From Haliea salexigens DSM 19537 (GTDB lineage: Bacteria > Pseudomonadota > Gammaproteobacteria > Pseudomonadales > Halieaceae): a stretch of 64,000 nt of DNA. Position numbers and translations under genes: made by a program. This document shows, piece by piece, positions 17,537 through 26,808 of the stretch (its first letter is position 1; the number at the start of each line of letters is the position of its first letter). The notes beneath the pieces are model-generated. The model was given only the letters and a program-made list of their open reading frames with translations. It ran no database searches and was not told the DNA's origin. The DNA lies in assembly GCF_000423125.1 (NCBI RefSeq), contig NZ_AUHJ01000013.1, positions 1 through 64,000 of the forward strand. The letters are read 5' to 3'.

Positions 17537-18661
17537 CTACGCGGGTTGTGCGGCGGTGCCCCGTCGCGTCCATTGCCGGCGCTTGCGGCTGTACCACATC
17601 GCCAGGCCGGTCAGCGGCATGGCGACCATACACAGGCCACCCAGCGCCCAGATGACTTTCGATGGCAGGCCGGCAAAGTGGCCGAAATGCAGCTTGCGGA
17701 AACTGTCGACCGCGCGCGCCAGCAGCGGCTGCTCGCGCAGATCGTAGGCCGCTGCGACCTCACCGCTGTGCGCATCGTAGCTCACGGCGGAGCCGTATTC
17801 GCTGGCCAGTATGCTCATGCCGGGCACGGCACCGAACACGGTAAAGGCCTGGCCGGGCTCGAAGGGGAACAACAGGTAGGTGGGCTCGAAGCCGCTGATC
17901 TGCTGGCGGCTGTCTGCCAGTAGCGCATCGAAATCCAGGCTGTCGTTATAGAGGCGTTCTTGCATGATGTGGTGCCCGCCTTCTGCGTGCTCCTCGGACT
18001 CCTCCAGATAGGCAACGGCATTGAAGTAGAGCCCGGTCAAACCCACCAGCAGCAGAACAGGCGAGCTCCAGATGCCGAGCAGGCGATGCAGCTGGCGCGT
18101 TACCACCATTGGCCGATGGTCCCGGCGAAAGCTGAAGAAGTGCCGCCAGAAACGCCGGTAGAGGATCAGCCCGGAGATGCCCAGGGCGCTCAGGCAAATG
18201 GCGGCCAGCAAACCCACGATCAAGCCCAGGTGTGGGGCGGACTCGAAGCGCCCGTCCAGCAGCAGCGTGTAGTGCAGGTTAAGCAGCCAGTCGGTCAGGG
18301 CGTGGTGCAGTCCCGCCGGCTGGTCCAGGAGTTCGCCGCTGTAGGGGTTCAGATGCGCCTTGAACCACTGCTCGCTGCCGCGCCGAATCAGGTACACACG
18401 GTCAGCGGTGCGGCCGTCGTCGAACAACTCCCAGCTGCCCAGCTCGTAGTCGGGCTGGGCGCGGTTGATACGCGCCATCAGCTCCTCCAGCGGCAGGCGC
18501 CGGGCTCCCTCGGGGGGCTGCACCAGCACCTGGCTCGGCAGGAGCAGGCTGTCGATTTCGAACTTGAACACCAGCAAGCTGCCGGTCAACACGATCAGCA
18601 ACAGGGGCAGCAGCGCCAGCAGTGCCAGCGCGCTGTGCAGTTTGAATACCCAGCGGCGCAC
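17537..18661 (-). CDS. PepSY-associated transmembrane protein (iron-uptake linked)
   Basis: 374 aa from GTG 18661, four bases after the receptor stop. The longer frame to 18733 runs inside the receptor gene. It has an N-terminal helix (LHSALALLALLPLLLIVLTG), a periplasmic PepSY region, paired helices with the HRLLGIWSSPVLLLVGLTGL motif, and a final helix before WYSRKRRQW. Such PepSY_TM proteins are common partners of siderophore receptors, and some act as ferric-siderophore reductases. Linkage to the receptor makes a role in iron release or reduction likely (inference). Confidence 0.88.
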   Translation of the reverse strand: MRRWVFKLHSALALLALLPLLLIVLTGSLLVFKFEIDSLLLPSQVLVQPPEGARRLPLEELMARINRAQPDYELGSWELFDDGRTADRVYLIRRGSEQWFKAHLNPYSGELLDQPAGLHHALTDWLLNLHYTLLLDGRFESAPHLGLIVGLLAAICLSALGISGLILYRRFWRHFFSFRRDHRPMVVTRQLHRLLGIWSSPVLLLVGLTGLYFNAVAYLEESEEHAEGGHHIMQERLYNDSLDFDALLADSRQQISGFEPTYLLFPFEPGQAFTVFGAVPGMSILASEYGSAVSYDAHSGEVAAAYDLREQPLLARAVDSFRKLHFGHFAGLPSKVIWALGGLCMVAMPLTGLAMWYSRKRRQWTRRGTAAQPA

Positions 18662-18665
18662 GGCG

Positions 18666-20780
18666 TTAGAAGCGCGCGTTGAGCACCGCTTCCACGCGGC
18701 GTTCGACACCCATCCAGCAGTTGCTGGCGTCATAACAGGCGCCCACGTAGGTTTCGTCGGTGAGGTTGGTGGCGCTCAGGCCCAGCTCCCAGGTGTCATC
18801 GATGGCCCAGGAAACCACCAGATCGTAGAGCGTGTAGGACGGCAGGGTGTCGGTGTTGGCCGCGTCCAGCTGGCTTTCGCCCACGTAGCGAACGCCGGCG
18901 TTGAACGCCAGCGCTGGCAACGGCTCCCAGCCCAGCCACAGTGCCGCCTGACGGTCTGCGACCCACACCGGCGTGTTGCCCACCAGCGCCGGGTTCAGGG
19001 GGTTATCGGTGACCGCAACATCCAGCCAGGTGGCGGTAGCGTCCAGCGTCCACTGCTGCCCGAGTCGGGTGTTCAGGGCCAGTTCTACCCCTTGTGACTT
19101 CACTTCGCCGTTCTGGGTGTACTGCATGAAGTCAGGGGTGTTCACCACCACATTCTGCTTGCGCAGGTCGAACCACGCGGCAGTCAGGGTGAGGTCGCGG
19201 TCTGTCGCCTGATACTTCACACCCGCTTCCAGCTGCTCCGCTGTGGTCGGCTCAAAGGCCTGGCCGGTGAGGGAATCCTGGCCGGAGGTGGGTTCAAAGG
19301 ATTCGGAGTAGTTCAGGTAGGGTGCCCAGCCACCGTTCAGGTGGAGCATGGCGGCAAGGCGGCCGCTGACTTCATCCTGGTTGATCTTTGTAGTGCTGCC
19401 ATAGGCAGAGCCCAGATAGTTGTTCTCGGCGACATCACTGCTCTCGTAATCGTCCCAGCGCAGGCCGGCCACCACCGTCAGCGCCTGCCAGCGAATTTCA
19501 TCCTGCAGGTACACGCCCACTTGCTCTTGTTCGATACGGTGGCTTTCGGTATAGCTGTTCAAAGGCAGGCTCGCGGGGTCGAACAGGCTGTGGTTGGGTG
19601 CCGCCAGGTCAATGGCGGGCGTAGCAAAGCCCAGCGTGTCGCCGTAGCGAATGTCGGAATCCAGCTCGCGGTATTCAACGCCGAGCAGAACACGGTGGGA
19701 GGCGCCTGCAAGTTCTGTGCTCCAGGCCAGCTGGTTGTCTACCACGAAACCCTCTTGCGCTTCGTCTGTGAAGTAGGCGCTGCGGGTAAGCGTGCGGCCA
19801 TCGGGTTGCAGACCGTAGTTGTAGGTGTTTTTCTGCAGGGCCTCGGCATCCGTATAGCGGAAGTTCTGCAGGAAGGACCACTGGTCGTTGAATGCGTGGT
19901 CAAGCTTGTAACCCAACAGGGTGACTTCGCGCTCCATGCCCGACCAGGCACGATCCCCGGCGAATGCATCGGCGCCCAAACGTCCGTAGTCGGCGCGATA
20001 CAGCGTGCCCAGCGCCGGCAGCGGTGTCGAGGGCACCAGGGCCGGGTCGTCCTGATAATAGAGGTTGACGTTGAGGCGTGTGCGCGACGAGATGTCCCAA
20101 GTCAGGGAAGGCGCCAGCGTGCGGCGCTCCTCTTCCGTGGTGACCTGCTGTCCATCGCTTTCCCGCCACAGGGTGATGAGGCGGTAGTTGACGCTGTCAC
20201 TGACGGGGCCGGTGCTATCAAGGCCTATTTCGCGCAGGTCACTGCTGCCGCTGCGCAGGCGCAACAGGGTTTGCTGTTCTCCCAGGGGTTGCTTGGCAGT
20301 CTGGTTGACCATGCCGCCGGGGGGTGCGGAGCCGTACAGTACTGAGGTGGGTCCCTTGAGTATCTCGATTGTCTCGGTGGCGAAAGCGTCCACCTGCGGA
20401 ACGAGGTTCCACAGGTTGTTGTATTGCAGGGGCAGGCCATCGTAGTAGTTGTAGTAGCTGTCAAAGCCGCGGATGGTGTACTGGTCGAAGATGGTGACCG
20501 TGCCGCGATTCTCTGGCGTAACCCCGGGCACATAGCGCAGCGCCTCGTTGACGGTGTCCACCTGCCGCCGCGCCAGTAACTCGCCATCGTAGATCTCGTA
20601 GCTCATCGGTGCATCCATGGGCAGCAGGTCCGACTTGGTGCCGGTGGTGCGGTAACCTGCGCCGTAGACCACCAGCTCCTCCAATACCGGCGTGCTGTCC
20701 TCTGCTACAACAGCCGTACCCTGCCACAAGCCCAGTAGCAGCGCCCCTGTCAGCCACTGTTCGCCCGAAACCGTTTTCAT
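18666..20780 (-). CDS. TonB-dependent siderophore receptor
   Basis: 704 aa. Signal peptide 1-26 (ends AVVAED), TonB-box-like LEELVVYGAG, then the siderophore-receptor plug: TVNEALRYVPGV, DQYTIRGFDSYYNYYDGLPL, IEILKGPTSVLYGSAPPGGMVN. The barrel ends GVERRVEAVLNARF with terminal Phe. The plug wording matches ferric hydroxamate/pyoverdine-type receptors. A Fur box at 20840-20858 lies 60 bp before the start, so expression should respond to iron limitation. It is followed by the PepSY gene. The pair sits between frdB and frdC. Confidence 0.94.
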   Translation of the reverse strand: MKTVSGEQWLTGALLLGLWQGTAVVAEDSTPVLEELVVYGAGYRTTGTKSDLLPMDAPMSYEIYDGELLARRQVDTVNEALRYVPGVTPENRGTVTIFDQYTIRGFDSYYNYYDGLPLQYNNLWNLVPQVDAFATETIEILKGPTSVLYGSAPPGGMVNQTAKQPLGEQQTLLRLRSGSSDLREIGLDSTGPVSDSVNYRLITLWRESDGQQVTTEEERRTLAPSLTWDISSRTRLNVNLYYQDDPALVPSTPLPALGTLYRADYGRLGADAFAGDRAWSGMEREVTLLGYKLDHAFNDQWSFLQNFRYTDAEALQKNTYNYGLQPDGRTLTRSAYFTDEAQEGFVVDNQLAWSTELAGASHRVLLGVEYRELDSDIRYGDTLGFATPAIDLAAPNHSLFDPASLPLNSYTESHRIEQEQVGVYLQDEIRWQALTVVAGLRWDDYESSDVAENNYLGSAYGSTTKINQDEVSGRLAAMLHLNGGWAPYLNYSESFEPTSGQDSLTGQAFEPTTAEQLEAGVKYQATDRDLTLTAAWFDLRKQNVVVNTPDFMQYTQNGEVKSQGVELALNTRLGQQWTLDATATWLDVAVTDNPLNPALVGNTPVWVADRQAALWLGWEPLPALAFNAGVRYVGESQLDAANTDTLPSYTLYDLVVSWAIDDTWELGLSATNLTDETYVGACYDASNCWMGVERRVEAVLNARF

Positions 20781-20839
20781 TGAACCCCCTCACTGATGTC
20801 GACTGGTAAACGCCGCGGCCACTGCCACCGCAATTCGCG

Positions 20840-20858
20840 AATGATAGTTATTATCATT
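20840..20858 (-). promoter_or_regulatory. Fur box upstream of the siderophore receptor
   Basis: A 19-bp sequence AATGATAGTTATTATCATT forms a perfect 7-bp inverted repeat (AATGATA/TATCATT) around a 5-bp centre. It strongly resembles the Fur consensus GATAATGATAATCATTATC. It is the only site of this quality I found in the window, 60 bp upstream of the receptor start and between it and frdB. Confidence 0.88.
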
Positions 20859-20929
20859 ACGATTTGCAATGGTGCCGGAGGGCAGCGCTGCATCAGCGCA
20901 AGCTGGGGTTCAGGAATGTTTACCGCGGC

Positions 20930-21682
20930 TCAGACGTCGCCCTTGCCTCGCAAGAGGCGAAACAGGTTCACACCGTAGTTGATATCCGACGCTACCTTGC
21001 CGCGGTTGATGGCTGACGCAGGGTCGACATCCTTGGGGCAGACTTCCGAGCAGTAGCCGACGAAGGTGCAGCTCCACACACCTTCCTCGGCGTTCAGCCA
21101 AGGCATGCGTTCCTCGCGGCCTTCGTCACGGGAATCGAGGTTGTAGCGCTGGGCCAGGGTCAGCGCGGCGGGGCCCAGGAACTCGGGGTTGCGCCCGAAC
21201 TGCGGGCAAGCGGCATAGCACAGCGCGCAATTGATGCACTGGCTGAAGGCGTGGTAGCGCGCCATCTGTGCCGGGGTTTGCGTGTGCGCCTCAGTGGCGG
21301 GTGCAGTACTGTGGCGTATCAGCCACGGCTTCACCGCCGCAATATGCTCGACCACACCGCTGATGTCCGCAATCAGGTCTCGCTCGACCGGCAGGTTGTC
21401 GAGCGCGCGCACCCTCACCACCCCCGCGCTCCGGTAGTCGCGCAGGAACGTCTTGCAAGACAGTTTCGGCTCCCCGTTCACCATCACGCCACAGCTGCCG
21501 CAAATCGCCATGCGGCAGGACCAGCGGTGGCTCAGGGACGGGTCGAGCTCGTCCTTGATGTAGTTGAGCGCGTCCAGCACGGACATGTCTTCCCCATAGG
21601 GCACCGTGTAGCTTTGCTCCCGGGGCTGCGTGTCCTGCTCGGGGAGGTAGCGCGTGACTACCAGTTCGAGAGTGTCGTTCAC
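20930..21682 (-). CDS. frdB: Fumarate reductase iron-sulfur subunit
   Basis: 250 aa with the three Fe-S centres in order: [2Fe-2S] ligands in [16 protein letters not shown] plus a later Cys, [4Fe-4S] in [12 protein letters not shown], and [3Fe-4S] in [17 protein letters not shown]. The length and the ending match FrdB. Its start overlaps the frdA stop by 4 bases (ATGA), so the two are translationally coupled. It carries electrons from the quinol site in FrdCD to the flavin in FrdA. Confidence 0.96.
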   Translation of the reverse strand: MNDTLELVVTRYLPEQDTQPREQSYTVPYGEDMSVLDALNYIKDELDPSLSHRWSCRMAICGSCGVMVNGEPKLSCKTFLRDYRSAGVVRVRALDNLPVERDLIADISGVVEHIAAVKPWLIRHSTAPATEAHTQTPAQMARYHAFSQCINCALCYAACPQFGRNPEFLGPAALTLAQRYNLDSRDEGREERMPWLNAEEGVWSCTFVGYCSEVCPKDVDPASAINRGKVASDINYGVNLFRLLRGKGDV

Positions 21683-23451
21683 GTGCCCGCCCCCCCGGCC
21701 GCCTTGCCGCCATAGTGCCGTTCACCTGGCGCCGAGCGGGTAATGACCACGTCCTGCCAGTTGATGACGGGTGCGTCGTCATGCTGCTGCTGAGCCAGAC
21801 TGTGGCGGAGGAAGTTCGCGTCGTCCCGCACCGGGAAATCCTCCGGACGCTGGTGGCTGCCGCGGGACTCCCGACGGGCGAGCGCTGCGTGGCTCATGGC
21901 TTCCGCCACGTCCAGCAGAAAGCCGAGCTCTATGGCCTGTAACCATTCCGTGTTGAAGGCGTGGCTGCGGTCGCGGAGGCCGAGTTGTTGGTAGCGCGCC
22001 TTGAGTTCGGCAATTTTCCCGGCGGTGGTGGCCATGGTCGCGGGGGTACGGAATATGCCGATGCCGGCTTCCATCGCCGCAGCCATCTCATCCCGCAGCA
22101 CCGCCAGGCGCTCCGTGCCGTTTGCCGTGCGCAGGGCTTCCCGTTCGGCCGCGCGCGCCTCCGCCTGCTGGCGCAGCACGAGTGGATTCACCGCATGCCC
22201 CTGCGCGGCACGGTCGGCCGCCTGTTCTCCGGCCAGGCGCCCGAATACACTCAGCTCCGCCAGTGAATTGGACCCCAACCTGTTCGCACCATGCAGGCCG
22301 ACGCTGGCACACTCGCCCACCGCATAAAGTCCGGGCAGGCAGGTGGCGGTATGACGGTCAGTTTGGATGCCACCCATGGTGTAGTGGGCCGTGGGTCGCA
22401 CCGGAATCGGTTCGCGCACCGCGTCCACGTTGACGTAGGTGCGCGCGAGATCGCGAATGAACGGCAGTCGTTCCTGAATATGCTGTTCGCCGAGGTGTCG
22501 CAGGTCCAGATACACCGCGTCGCCCCGCTCGGTGGCCACGGTACGGCCGGCACGCTGTTCGTGCCAGAACGCCTGGCTGAGGCGGTCGCGCGGGCCCAGT
22601 TCCATGTGCTTGTTCTGTGGACGGCCCAGTGCGGTTTCCGGGCCCAGGCCATAATCCTGCAGGTAGCGGTAGCCATCGCGGTTGGTGAGTACGCCACCCT
22701 CACCACGCGCCGCCTCGGTAATCAGAATGCCGGAGCCAGGCAGGCCGGTGGGGTGGTATTGCACGAACTCCATGTCGCGCAGCGGCACGCCCTGACGGTA
22801 GGCCAGCGCCATGCCATCGCCGGTCACAATGCCGCCGTTGGTGTTGTAGCGGTAGACTCTAGCTGCGCCCCCGGTAGCGAGAATGACGGCGGGGGCGGCA
22901 ATCAATGTCTGCTCGCCGCTGCGCATGTCGATAGCCAGCAGGCCGCCGCAGTGGCCGTCCTCCACCAGCAGGTCGGTGCAGAAATACTCGTCGCAGCGAC
23001 GAATGGCCGGGTACTGGAGCGAGGTCTGGAACAGGGTGTGCAGAATATGGAAGCCGGTCTTGTCGGCGGCAAACCAGGTGCGCTCTATCTGCATGCCGCC
23101 GAAAGCGCGCACGTTGATGCTGCCGTCCGGCTTTCGGCTCCAGGGGCAGCCCCAGTGCTCCAGGCGCAGGTTTTCCTCGGTGGCGTGGCGCACGAAATAA
23201 TCCACCACGTCCTGGTCGCAGAGCCAGTCACCCCCCGCGACGGTGTCGTCAAAATGTGCATCCACACTATCGTGTGGCTGAATGACGCCAGCGCAGCCGC
23301 CCTCCGCCGCCACGGTGTGGCTGCGCATCGGGTACACTTTGGAAAGCAGCAGAATATCCAGGCCGGGGTTGGCCTCCGCTGCGGCAATCGCTGCGCGCAG
23401 GCCGGCGCCCCCGCCACCCACGATCACGATGTCTGCCGTCTGCTGATTCAT
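21679..23451 (-). CDS. frdA: Fumarate reductase flavoprotein subunit
   Basis: 590 aa from the ATG at 23451; 19 extra upstream codons look non-coding. FAD fold [15 protein letters not shown], the covalent flavin His45 in [11 protein letters not shown], active-site segments [20 protein letters not shown] and [11 protein letters not shown], and [13 protein letters not shown]. Near-identity of motifs such as [12 protein letters not shown] and [19 protein letters not shown] to E. coli FrdA separates it from SdhA. It supports fumarate respiration under low oxygen, though it can work in reverse. No FNR box was recognised in 23452-23709. Confidence 0.95.
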   Translation of the reverse strand: MNQQTADIVIVGGGGAGLRAAIAAAEANPGLDILLLSKVYPMRSHTVAAEGGCAGVIQPHDSVDAHFDDTVAGGDWLCDQDVVDYFVRHATEENLRLEHWGCPWSRKPDGSINVRAFGGMQIERTWFAADKTGFHILHTLFQTSLQYPAIRRCDEYFCTDLLVEDGHCGGLLAIDMRSGEQTLIAAPAVILATGGAARVYRYNTNGGIVTGDGMALAYRQGVPLRDMEFVQYHPTGLPGSGILITEAARGEGGVLTNRDGYRYLQDYGLGPETALGRPQNKHMELGPRDRLSQAFWHEQRAGRTVATERGDAVYLDLRHLGEQHIQERLPFIRDLARTYVNVDAVREPIPVRPTAHYTMGGIQTDRHTATCLPGLYAVGECASVGLHGANRLGSNSLAELSVFGRLAGEQAADRAAQGHAVNPLVLRQQAEARAAEREALRTANGTERLAVLRDEMAAAMEAGIGIFRTPATMATTAGKIAELKARYQQLGLRDRSHAFNTEWLQAIELGFLLDVAEAMSHAALARRESRGSHQRPEDFPVRDDANFLRHSLAQQQHDDAPVINWQDVVITRSAPGERHYGGKAAGGAGT

Positions 23452-23709
23452 GGCACAGGCCCTCTTGCAGGCGCCATTGCGCGGTGTTGCGTGTGCTTGC
23501 ATTCTCACCGCTCATCCTGCGGGATGCAATGCGACGAAAACCAGCAGCCAGCTCGTGGGCTGTGTTGGCGTCAGGTTCGCCAGCCTCAACGGTAGCGTCT
23601 ACAATGGGAGCGTAAATCAGGGTATGAAAACGTGTTGCTGTGGGCGCAAGCCCCGGTATTCAGCTTCTTGCAGTCACCATTACCCGGAGCATCCAGCGAG
23701 GAGGCAAGC

Positions 23710-24477
23710 GTGGATGATATTCTCACTATCGATGATCGGCTGGCATGCGGCCAATGCTCAGGTGATGACGACCTCGGCTTCGACTTCACCATGGCCTTCC
23801 AGCCTATCGTCGACCTGCGGCAAAATACCATCTACGGTTACGAGGCGCTGGTTCGTGGTTTGAATGAAGAGTCGGCCTACTCGGTTATCGAAAAAGTGAC
23901 CGAAGACAATCGCTACCTGTTCGACCAGCTGTGTCGCATCAAGGCAATTTCCCTGGCGTCGAAACTGAAGGTTGATGCCATGCTCAGCATCAACTTTCTT
24001 CCCAACGCCGTCTACAATCCAGAGCGCTGCATTCGCACCACTCTGGAGGCTGCACGCAAGTACGAGTTTCCCACCAGCCAGATCATGTTCGAATTCACGG
24101 AAGTGGAACGTGTTGAAGATGGTGACTTCATCAAACGTATCGTCGATTACTACCAGAAGCTCGGTTTTATTACTGCCATTGACGATTTCGGCGCCGGCTA
24201 CGCGGGCCTGGGGTTACTGGCCGATTTCCAGACCGATCTGGTGAAGTTCGATATGGGGCTAATCCGCAATATCAGCCATGACCACGCACGGCAGTGCATT
24301 GTCAGCAACTGCATCAACCTGTGCCGGGACCTGAATATCACGCCGCTCGCCGAGGGCGTGGAGTCGCGCGACGAGATGCTGTGGCTGCGCGATGCGGGGG
24401 TGGAACTGATGCAGGGCTACTTCTTTGCCCGCCCCGGGTTTGAACGTTTGCCTGAGGTGGATTTCAGCGCCCTTTAA
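23710..24477 (+). CDS. EAL-domain cyclic-di-GMP phosphodiesterase
   Basis: 255 aa from GTG 23710, which is preceded by GAGGAGG at 5 bases; the TTG at 23632 lacks a site. The protein is essentially a lone EAL domain: FQPIVDLRQ, YEALVRG (EAL motif), Asn in SINFLPN, Glu in MFEFTEVE, DDFGAGYAGL, Lys in VKFDMG and AEGVES. The metal- and substrate-binding residues expected of an active phosphodiesterase are present. There is no sensory domain apart from a short N-terminus with a Cys pair (ACGQC). It is divergent from frdA. Confidence 0.92.
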   Translation: MDDILTIDDRLACGQCSGDDDLGFDFTMAFQPIVDLRQNTIYGYEALVRGLNEESAYSVIEKVTEDNRYLFDQLCRIKAISLASKLKVDAMLSINFLPNAVYNPERCIRTTLEAARKYEFPTSQIMFEFTEVERVEDGDFIKRIVDYYQKLGFITAIDDFGAGYAGLGLLADFQTDLVKFDMGLIRNISHDHARQCIVSNCINLCRDLNITPLAEGVESRDEMLWLRDAGVELMQGYFFARPGFERLPEVDFSAL

Positions 24478-24498
24478 ATGCTCACAGCTGGGGGCTCC

Positions 24499-26280
24499 CT
24501 ATGCGGCCCCCGCCTCCAGCGGCCAGCCGAGCAACAGCACACCCAGGGTGACGGCCCCAATAAACAGGTTCATGGGCACGCCCACACGCAGAAAATCAGT
24601 GAAACGGTAACCCCCCGGGCCGTATACCATGAGGTTGGTCTGGTAGCCCAGCGGTGTGGCGAAACTGGCCGAGGCCGCCATCATGATCGCCAGTACAAAA
24701 GGCGTTGGGTCAAGCCCTGCGCTCGCGGTGATGCTGAGAGCAATAGGCAGCATGAGAATGGCAGCGGCGTTGTTGGTGATGACTTCGGTGAGCAGTGACA
24801 CGGTGAAGTAGGTGAGCATCAGCAGCAGCCATGGCCTGTCGCCCCCCAGAGTGATCAACCCCTGCGCCAGTACCAACGCCGCGCCAGATTGCTCCAGAGC
24901 GGCCCCCAGCGCGAATGATGCGCCTATGGTGAGCAACACCCCCATGTCCAGGCTGCGCTCTGCCTGCTCCAGTGAGCAGCACCCGGTGAGGAGCATGAGT
25001 AGCGCGCCGATCAGTGCCGCATTGAGCATGCTGGTTAAACCGGTGCCGGCAGCCACCACCACGGCTAACAGGATAAACCAGGCGAGATAGAGGCGGTGGT
25101 GACGCGGTGGTTCAGTGGCGAGGTCGTTCACCAGAAGGAAATCGCGGCTGTGGCGCTGTCGGGTAACGAAATCCGGGCCCGCCTCCAGCAGTAGCGTATC
25201 GCCCGCCGTCAATTCGGTGCTGCCCAGGTTGCCGCGCACGCGTTCGCCATTGCGCGCCACCGCCAACACGGCGGCACCGTAGCGATCGCGAAATTGTGCA
25301 TCGCGAATGGCCTGGCCCACAGCCGCGCAGTGCGGCGATACCACCACTTCCACCAGGCGCCTTTCAGTGGGGTTCTGCGATGGCTGCAGCCCGGCGGCCT
25401 GCGTGGAAGGCTCAATGCCGTTGATGCGCAGCAAATCCGCAATGGCGTCGGTGTCGCCAGCGAAGACCAGCCGGTCGCCGCCGCAAAGCATCTCTTCCGG
25501 GCCTACGGGTGAAATAATCCGCCCCTCACGCTCCACCTCAGCCAGATAGACGCGGACCAGATGTCGCAACCGCGCCTGTTCAACTGTTTTGCCCGCCAGG
25601 GGGCCGCCCACAGCGACCGCCACCTCCAGCGTGAACTCGCGAAGGTTGGCAAAGGGCGCGTCGTCCCGCTGCTCCGGCAGCCAACGGGCAAAGAACAGCC
25701 ACATGAATGCCGCACCCGCCAGGGCGACGGGCAGGCCGACTGCCGTGATCGCAAACAAGGAGAAACCTTCGCTACCCGTCAGGCTGCGATACTGCCCGTT
25801 CACAACCAGATTGGTGCTGGTGCCCACCAGCGTTAGAGTGCCGCCGAGGATGGCCGCATAGCTCAGGGGAATCATCAGTTTGGACGGCGCCACACCGATA
25901 CGCCGCGACCAGCTGTTCACGGCCGGGATCATGGTGGCGACGATAGGCGTGTTGTTGAGAAAAGCGCTGAGCAGCGCCACGGGTGCGAACAGCCGGAGCA
26001 TTGCGCCGCGGGTGCTGGCGGGCCGGCCCAGCAGTCGCTGCACAATCAGCTCCGCTCCGCCGGAGGCCTGAATGCCGCCGGCCACCACGAACATGGCCGC
26101 GACCGTGGCGAGCCCCTCATTGGCGAACCCCGCCAATGCCTGGCTGGCATTCAGCACGCCGGTGGTAACCAGCACAGTCAGAGCAGTCAACATGACCACG
26201 TGGGGGCGCAGCCGGGTGGCAATGAGCAGGGCGAGCACCGCCCCCACCAAACCCAGTGAAAGCCAGCCCTGCCATATCAT
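24499..26280 (-). CDS. SLC13/DASS-family permease with RCK_C domains
   Basis: 593 aa. Hydrophobic N-terminal and C-terminal bundles carry the family motifs SAFLNNTPIVATMIPAV and TEVITNNAAAILMLPIA (SNT-like sites). Two TrkA-C/RCK_C-like soluble segments lie in the middle, at about residues 205-290 and 300-375. The type is usually annotated as a sodium/sulfate, dicarboxylate or citrate carrier; substrate unknown. It ends 22 bases from the convergent EAL gene. Confidence 0.88.
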   Translation of the reverse strand: MIWQGWLSLGLVGAVLALLIATRLRPHVVMLTALTVLVTTGVLNASQALAGFANEGLATVAAMFVVAGGIQASGGAELIVQRLLGRPASTRGAMLRLFAPVALLSAFLNNTPIVATMIPAVNSWSRRIGVAPSKLMIPLSYAAILGGTLTLVGTSTNLVVNGQYRSLTGSEGFSLFAITAVGLPVALAGAAFMWLFFARWLPEQRDDAPFANLREFTLEVAVAVGGPLAGKTVEQARLRHLVRVYLAEVEREGRIISPVGPEEMLCGGDRLVFAGDTDAIADLLRINGIEPSTQAAGLQPSQNPTERRLVEVVVSPHCAAVGQAIRDAQFRDRYGAAVLAVARNGERVRGNLGSTELTAGDTLLLEAGPDFVTRQRHSRDFLLVNDLATEPPRHHRLYLAWFILLAVVVAAGTGLTSMLNAALIGALLMLLTGCCSLEQAERSLDMGVLLTIGASFALGAALEQSGAALVLAQGLITLGGDRPWLLLMLTYFTVSLLTEVITNNAAAILMLPIALSITASAGLDPTPFVLAIMMAASASFATPLGYQTNLMVYGPGGYRFTDFLRVGVPMNLFIGAVTLGVLLLGWPLEAGAA

Positions 26281-26383
26281 GATGTTGCCTCCGCGAAAGT
26301 TGGCTGATAGTAGTCGGGAAACCAGTGGCCGGCAAAGGAATGGTTGGCGCTTGTTCTAGCTATTTTTGTTATAAAGGAGTGGT

Positions 26384-26563
26384 GTGTCGGGCACAGCGAC
26401 GCTCTTCGGCACTGGGCTGGTGAACACCGGTTTTTTTGCGGGCGGCACCCTGGGGGCCGTCTTGTTTGCGGCCCTGGGTTTTTATGCGCTCGCCATCCCG
26501 GCCAACATCTGCCTGTTGCTCGCCCTGTCGTGCTGCACCTATAGAGCAAGAGTTAGCTGTTAG
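26384..26563 (+). CDS. Small membrane ORF, possible remnant of a DUF1275-like protein
   Basis: 59 codons from GTG with AAAGGAG immediately upstream, ending TAG 26561-26563. The translation has two hydrophobic stretches, GFFAGGTLGAVLFAALGFYA and IPANICLLLALSCC. That pattern resembles the C-terminal end of DUF1275/YoaK-like permeases, which would make this a leftover fragment. A GTTATAA at 26368 and a GTATAAC at 26639 could mark a further, degenerate integron cassette, but that is weak. 26281-26808 otherwise contains no recognisable gene apart from the attC-like site at 26750. Confidence 0.35.
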   Translation: MSGTATLFGTGLVNTGFFAGGTLGAVLFAALGFYALAIPANICLLLALSCCTYRARVSC

Positions 26564-26749
26564 AGCTTCGACGGTAGCCCGCAGCGCGAGGTGGCCCCGC
26601 CGCCGCAGGGCGTGTTGTGGCTGGCCCGCAGGCGTGTGGTATAACCCGCGGGAGCGAATTTGGCCGCTTATCTACGAGGGGCTGTAGGGGGGCTGTGTAA
26701 GTGATTGGTTTGTATACAAGTTTTCGGCGGCTTTGGGGGGCTGTGATGG

Positions 26750-26801
26750 GATTAACAGGAAGAGCGTTATACGGCATGGTCCGTATAAATCGCTGTTAGA
26801 G
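26750..26801 (+). repeat. attC-like site at the left border of the cassette array
   Basis: A 52-bp hairpin. R''-like GATTAAC at 26750, an inner stem TTATACGG/CCGTATAA with 6-nt loop flanked by AGCG/CGCT (two-base bulge), and R' GTTAGAG at 26795-26801. The R' box is the exact reverse complement of CTCTAAC at 27284, the R'' box at the other end of the first cassette. This fixes the cassette boundary between G26795 and T26796. Confidence 0.65.
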
Positions 26802-26808
26802 AGCCTTA

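Noticed and set aside
22291..23595. 434-codon plus-strand frame
   Set aside because: Antisense to frdA, whose motifs are unambiguous.
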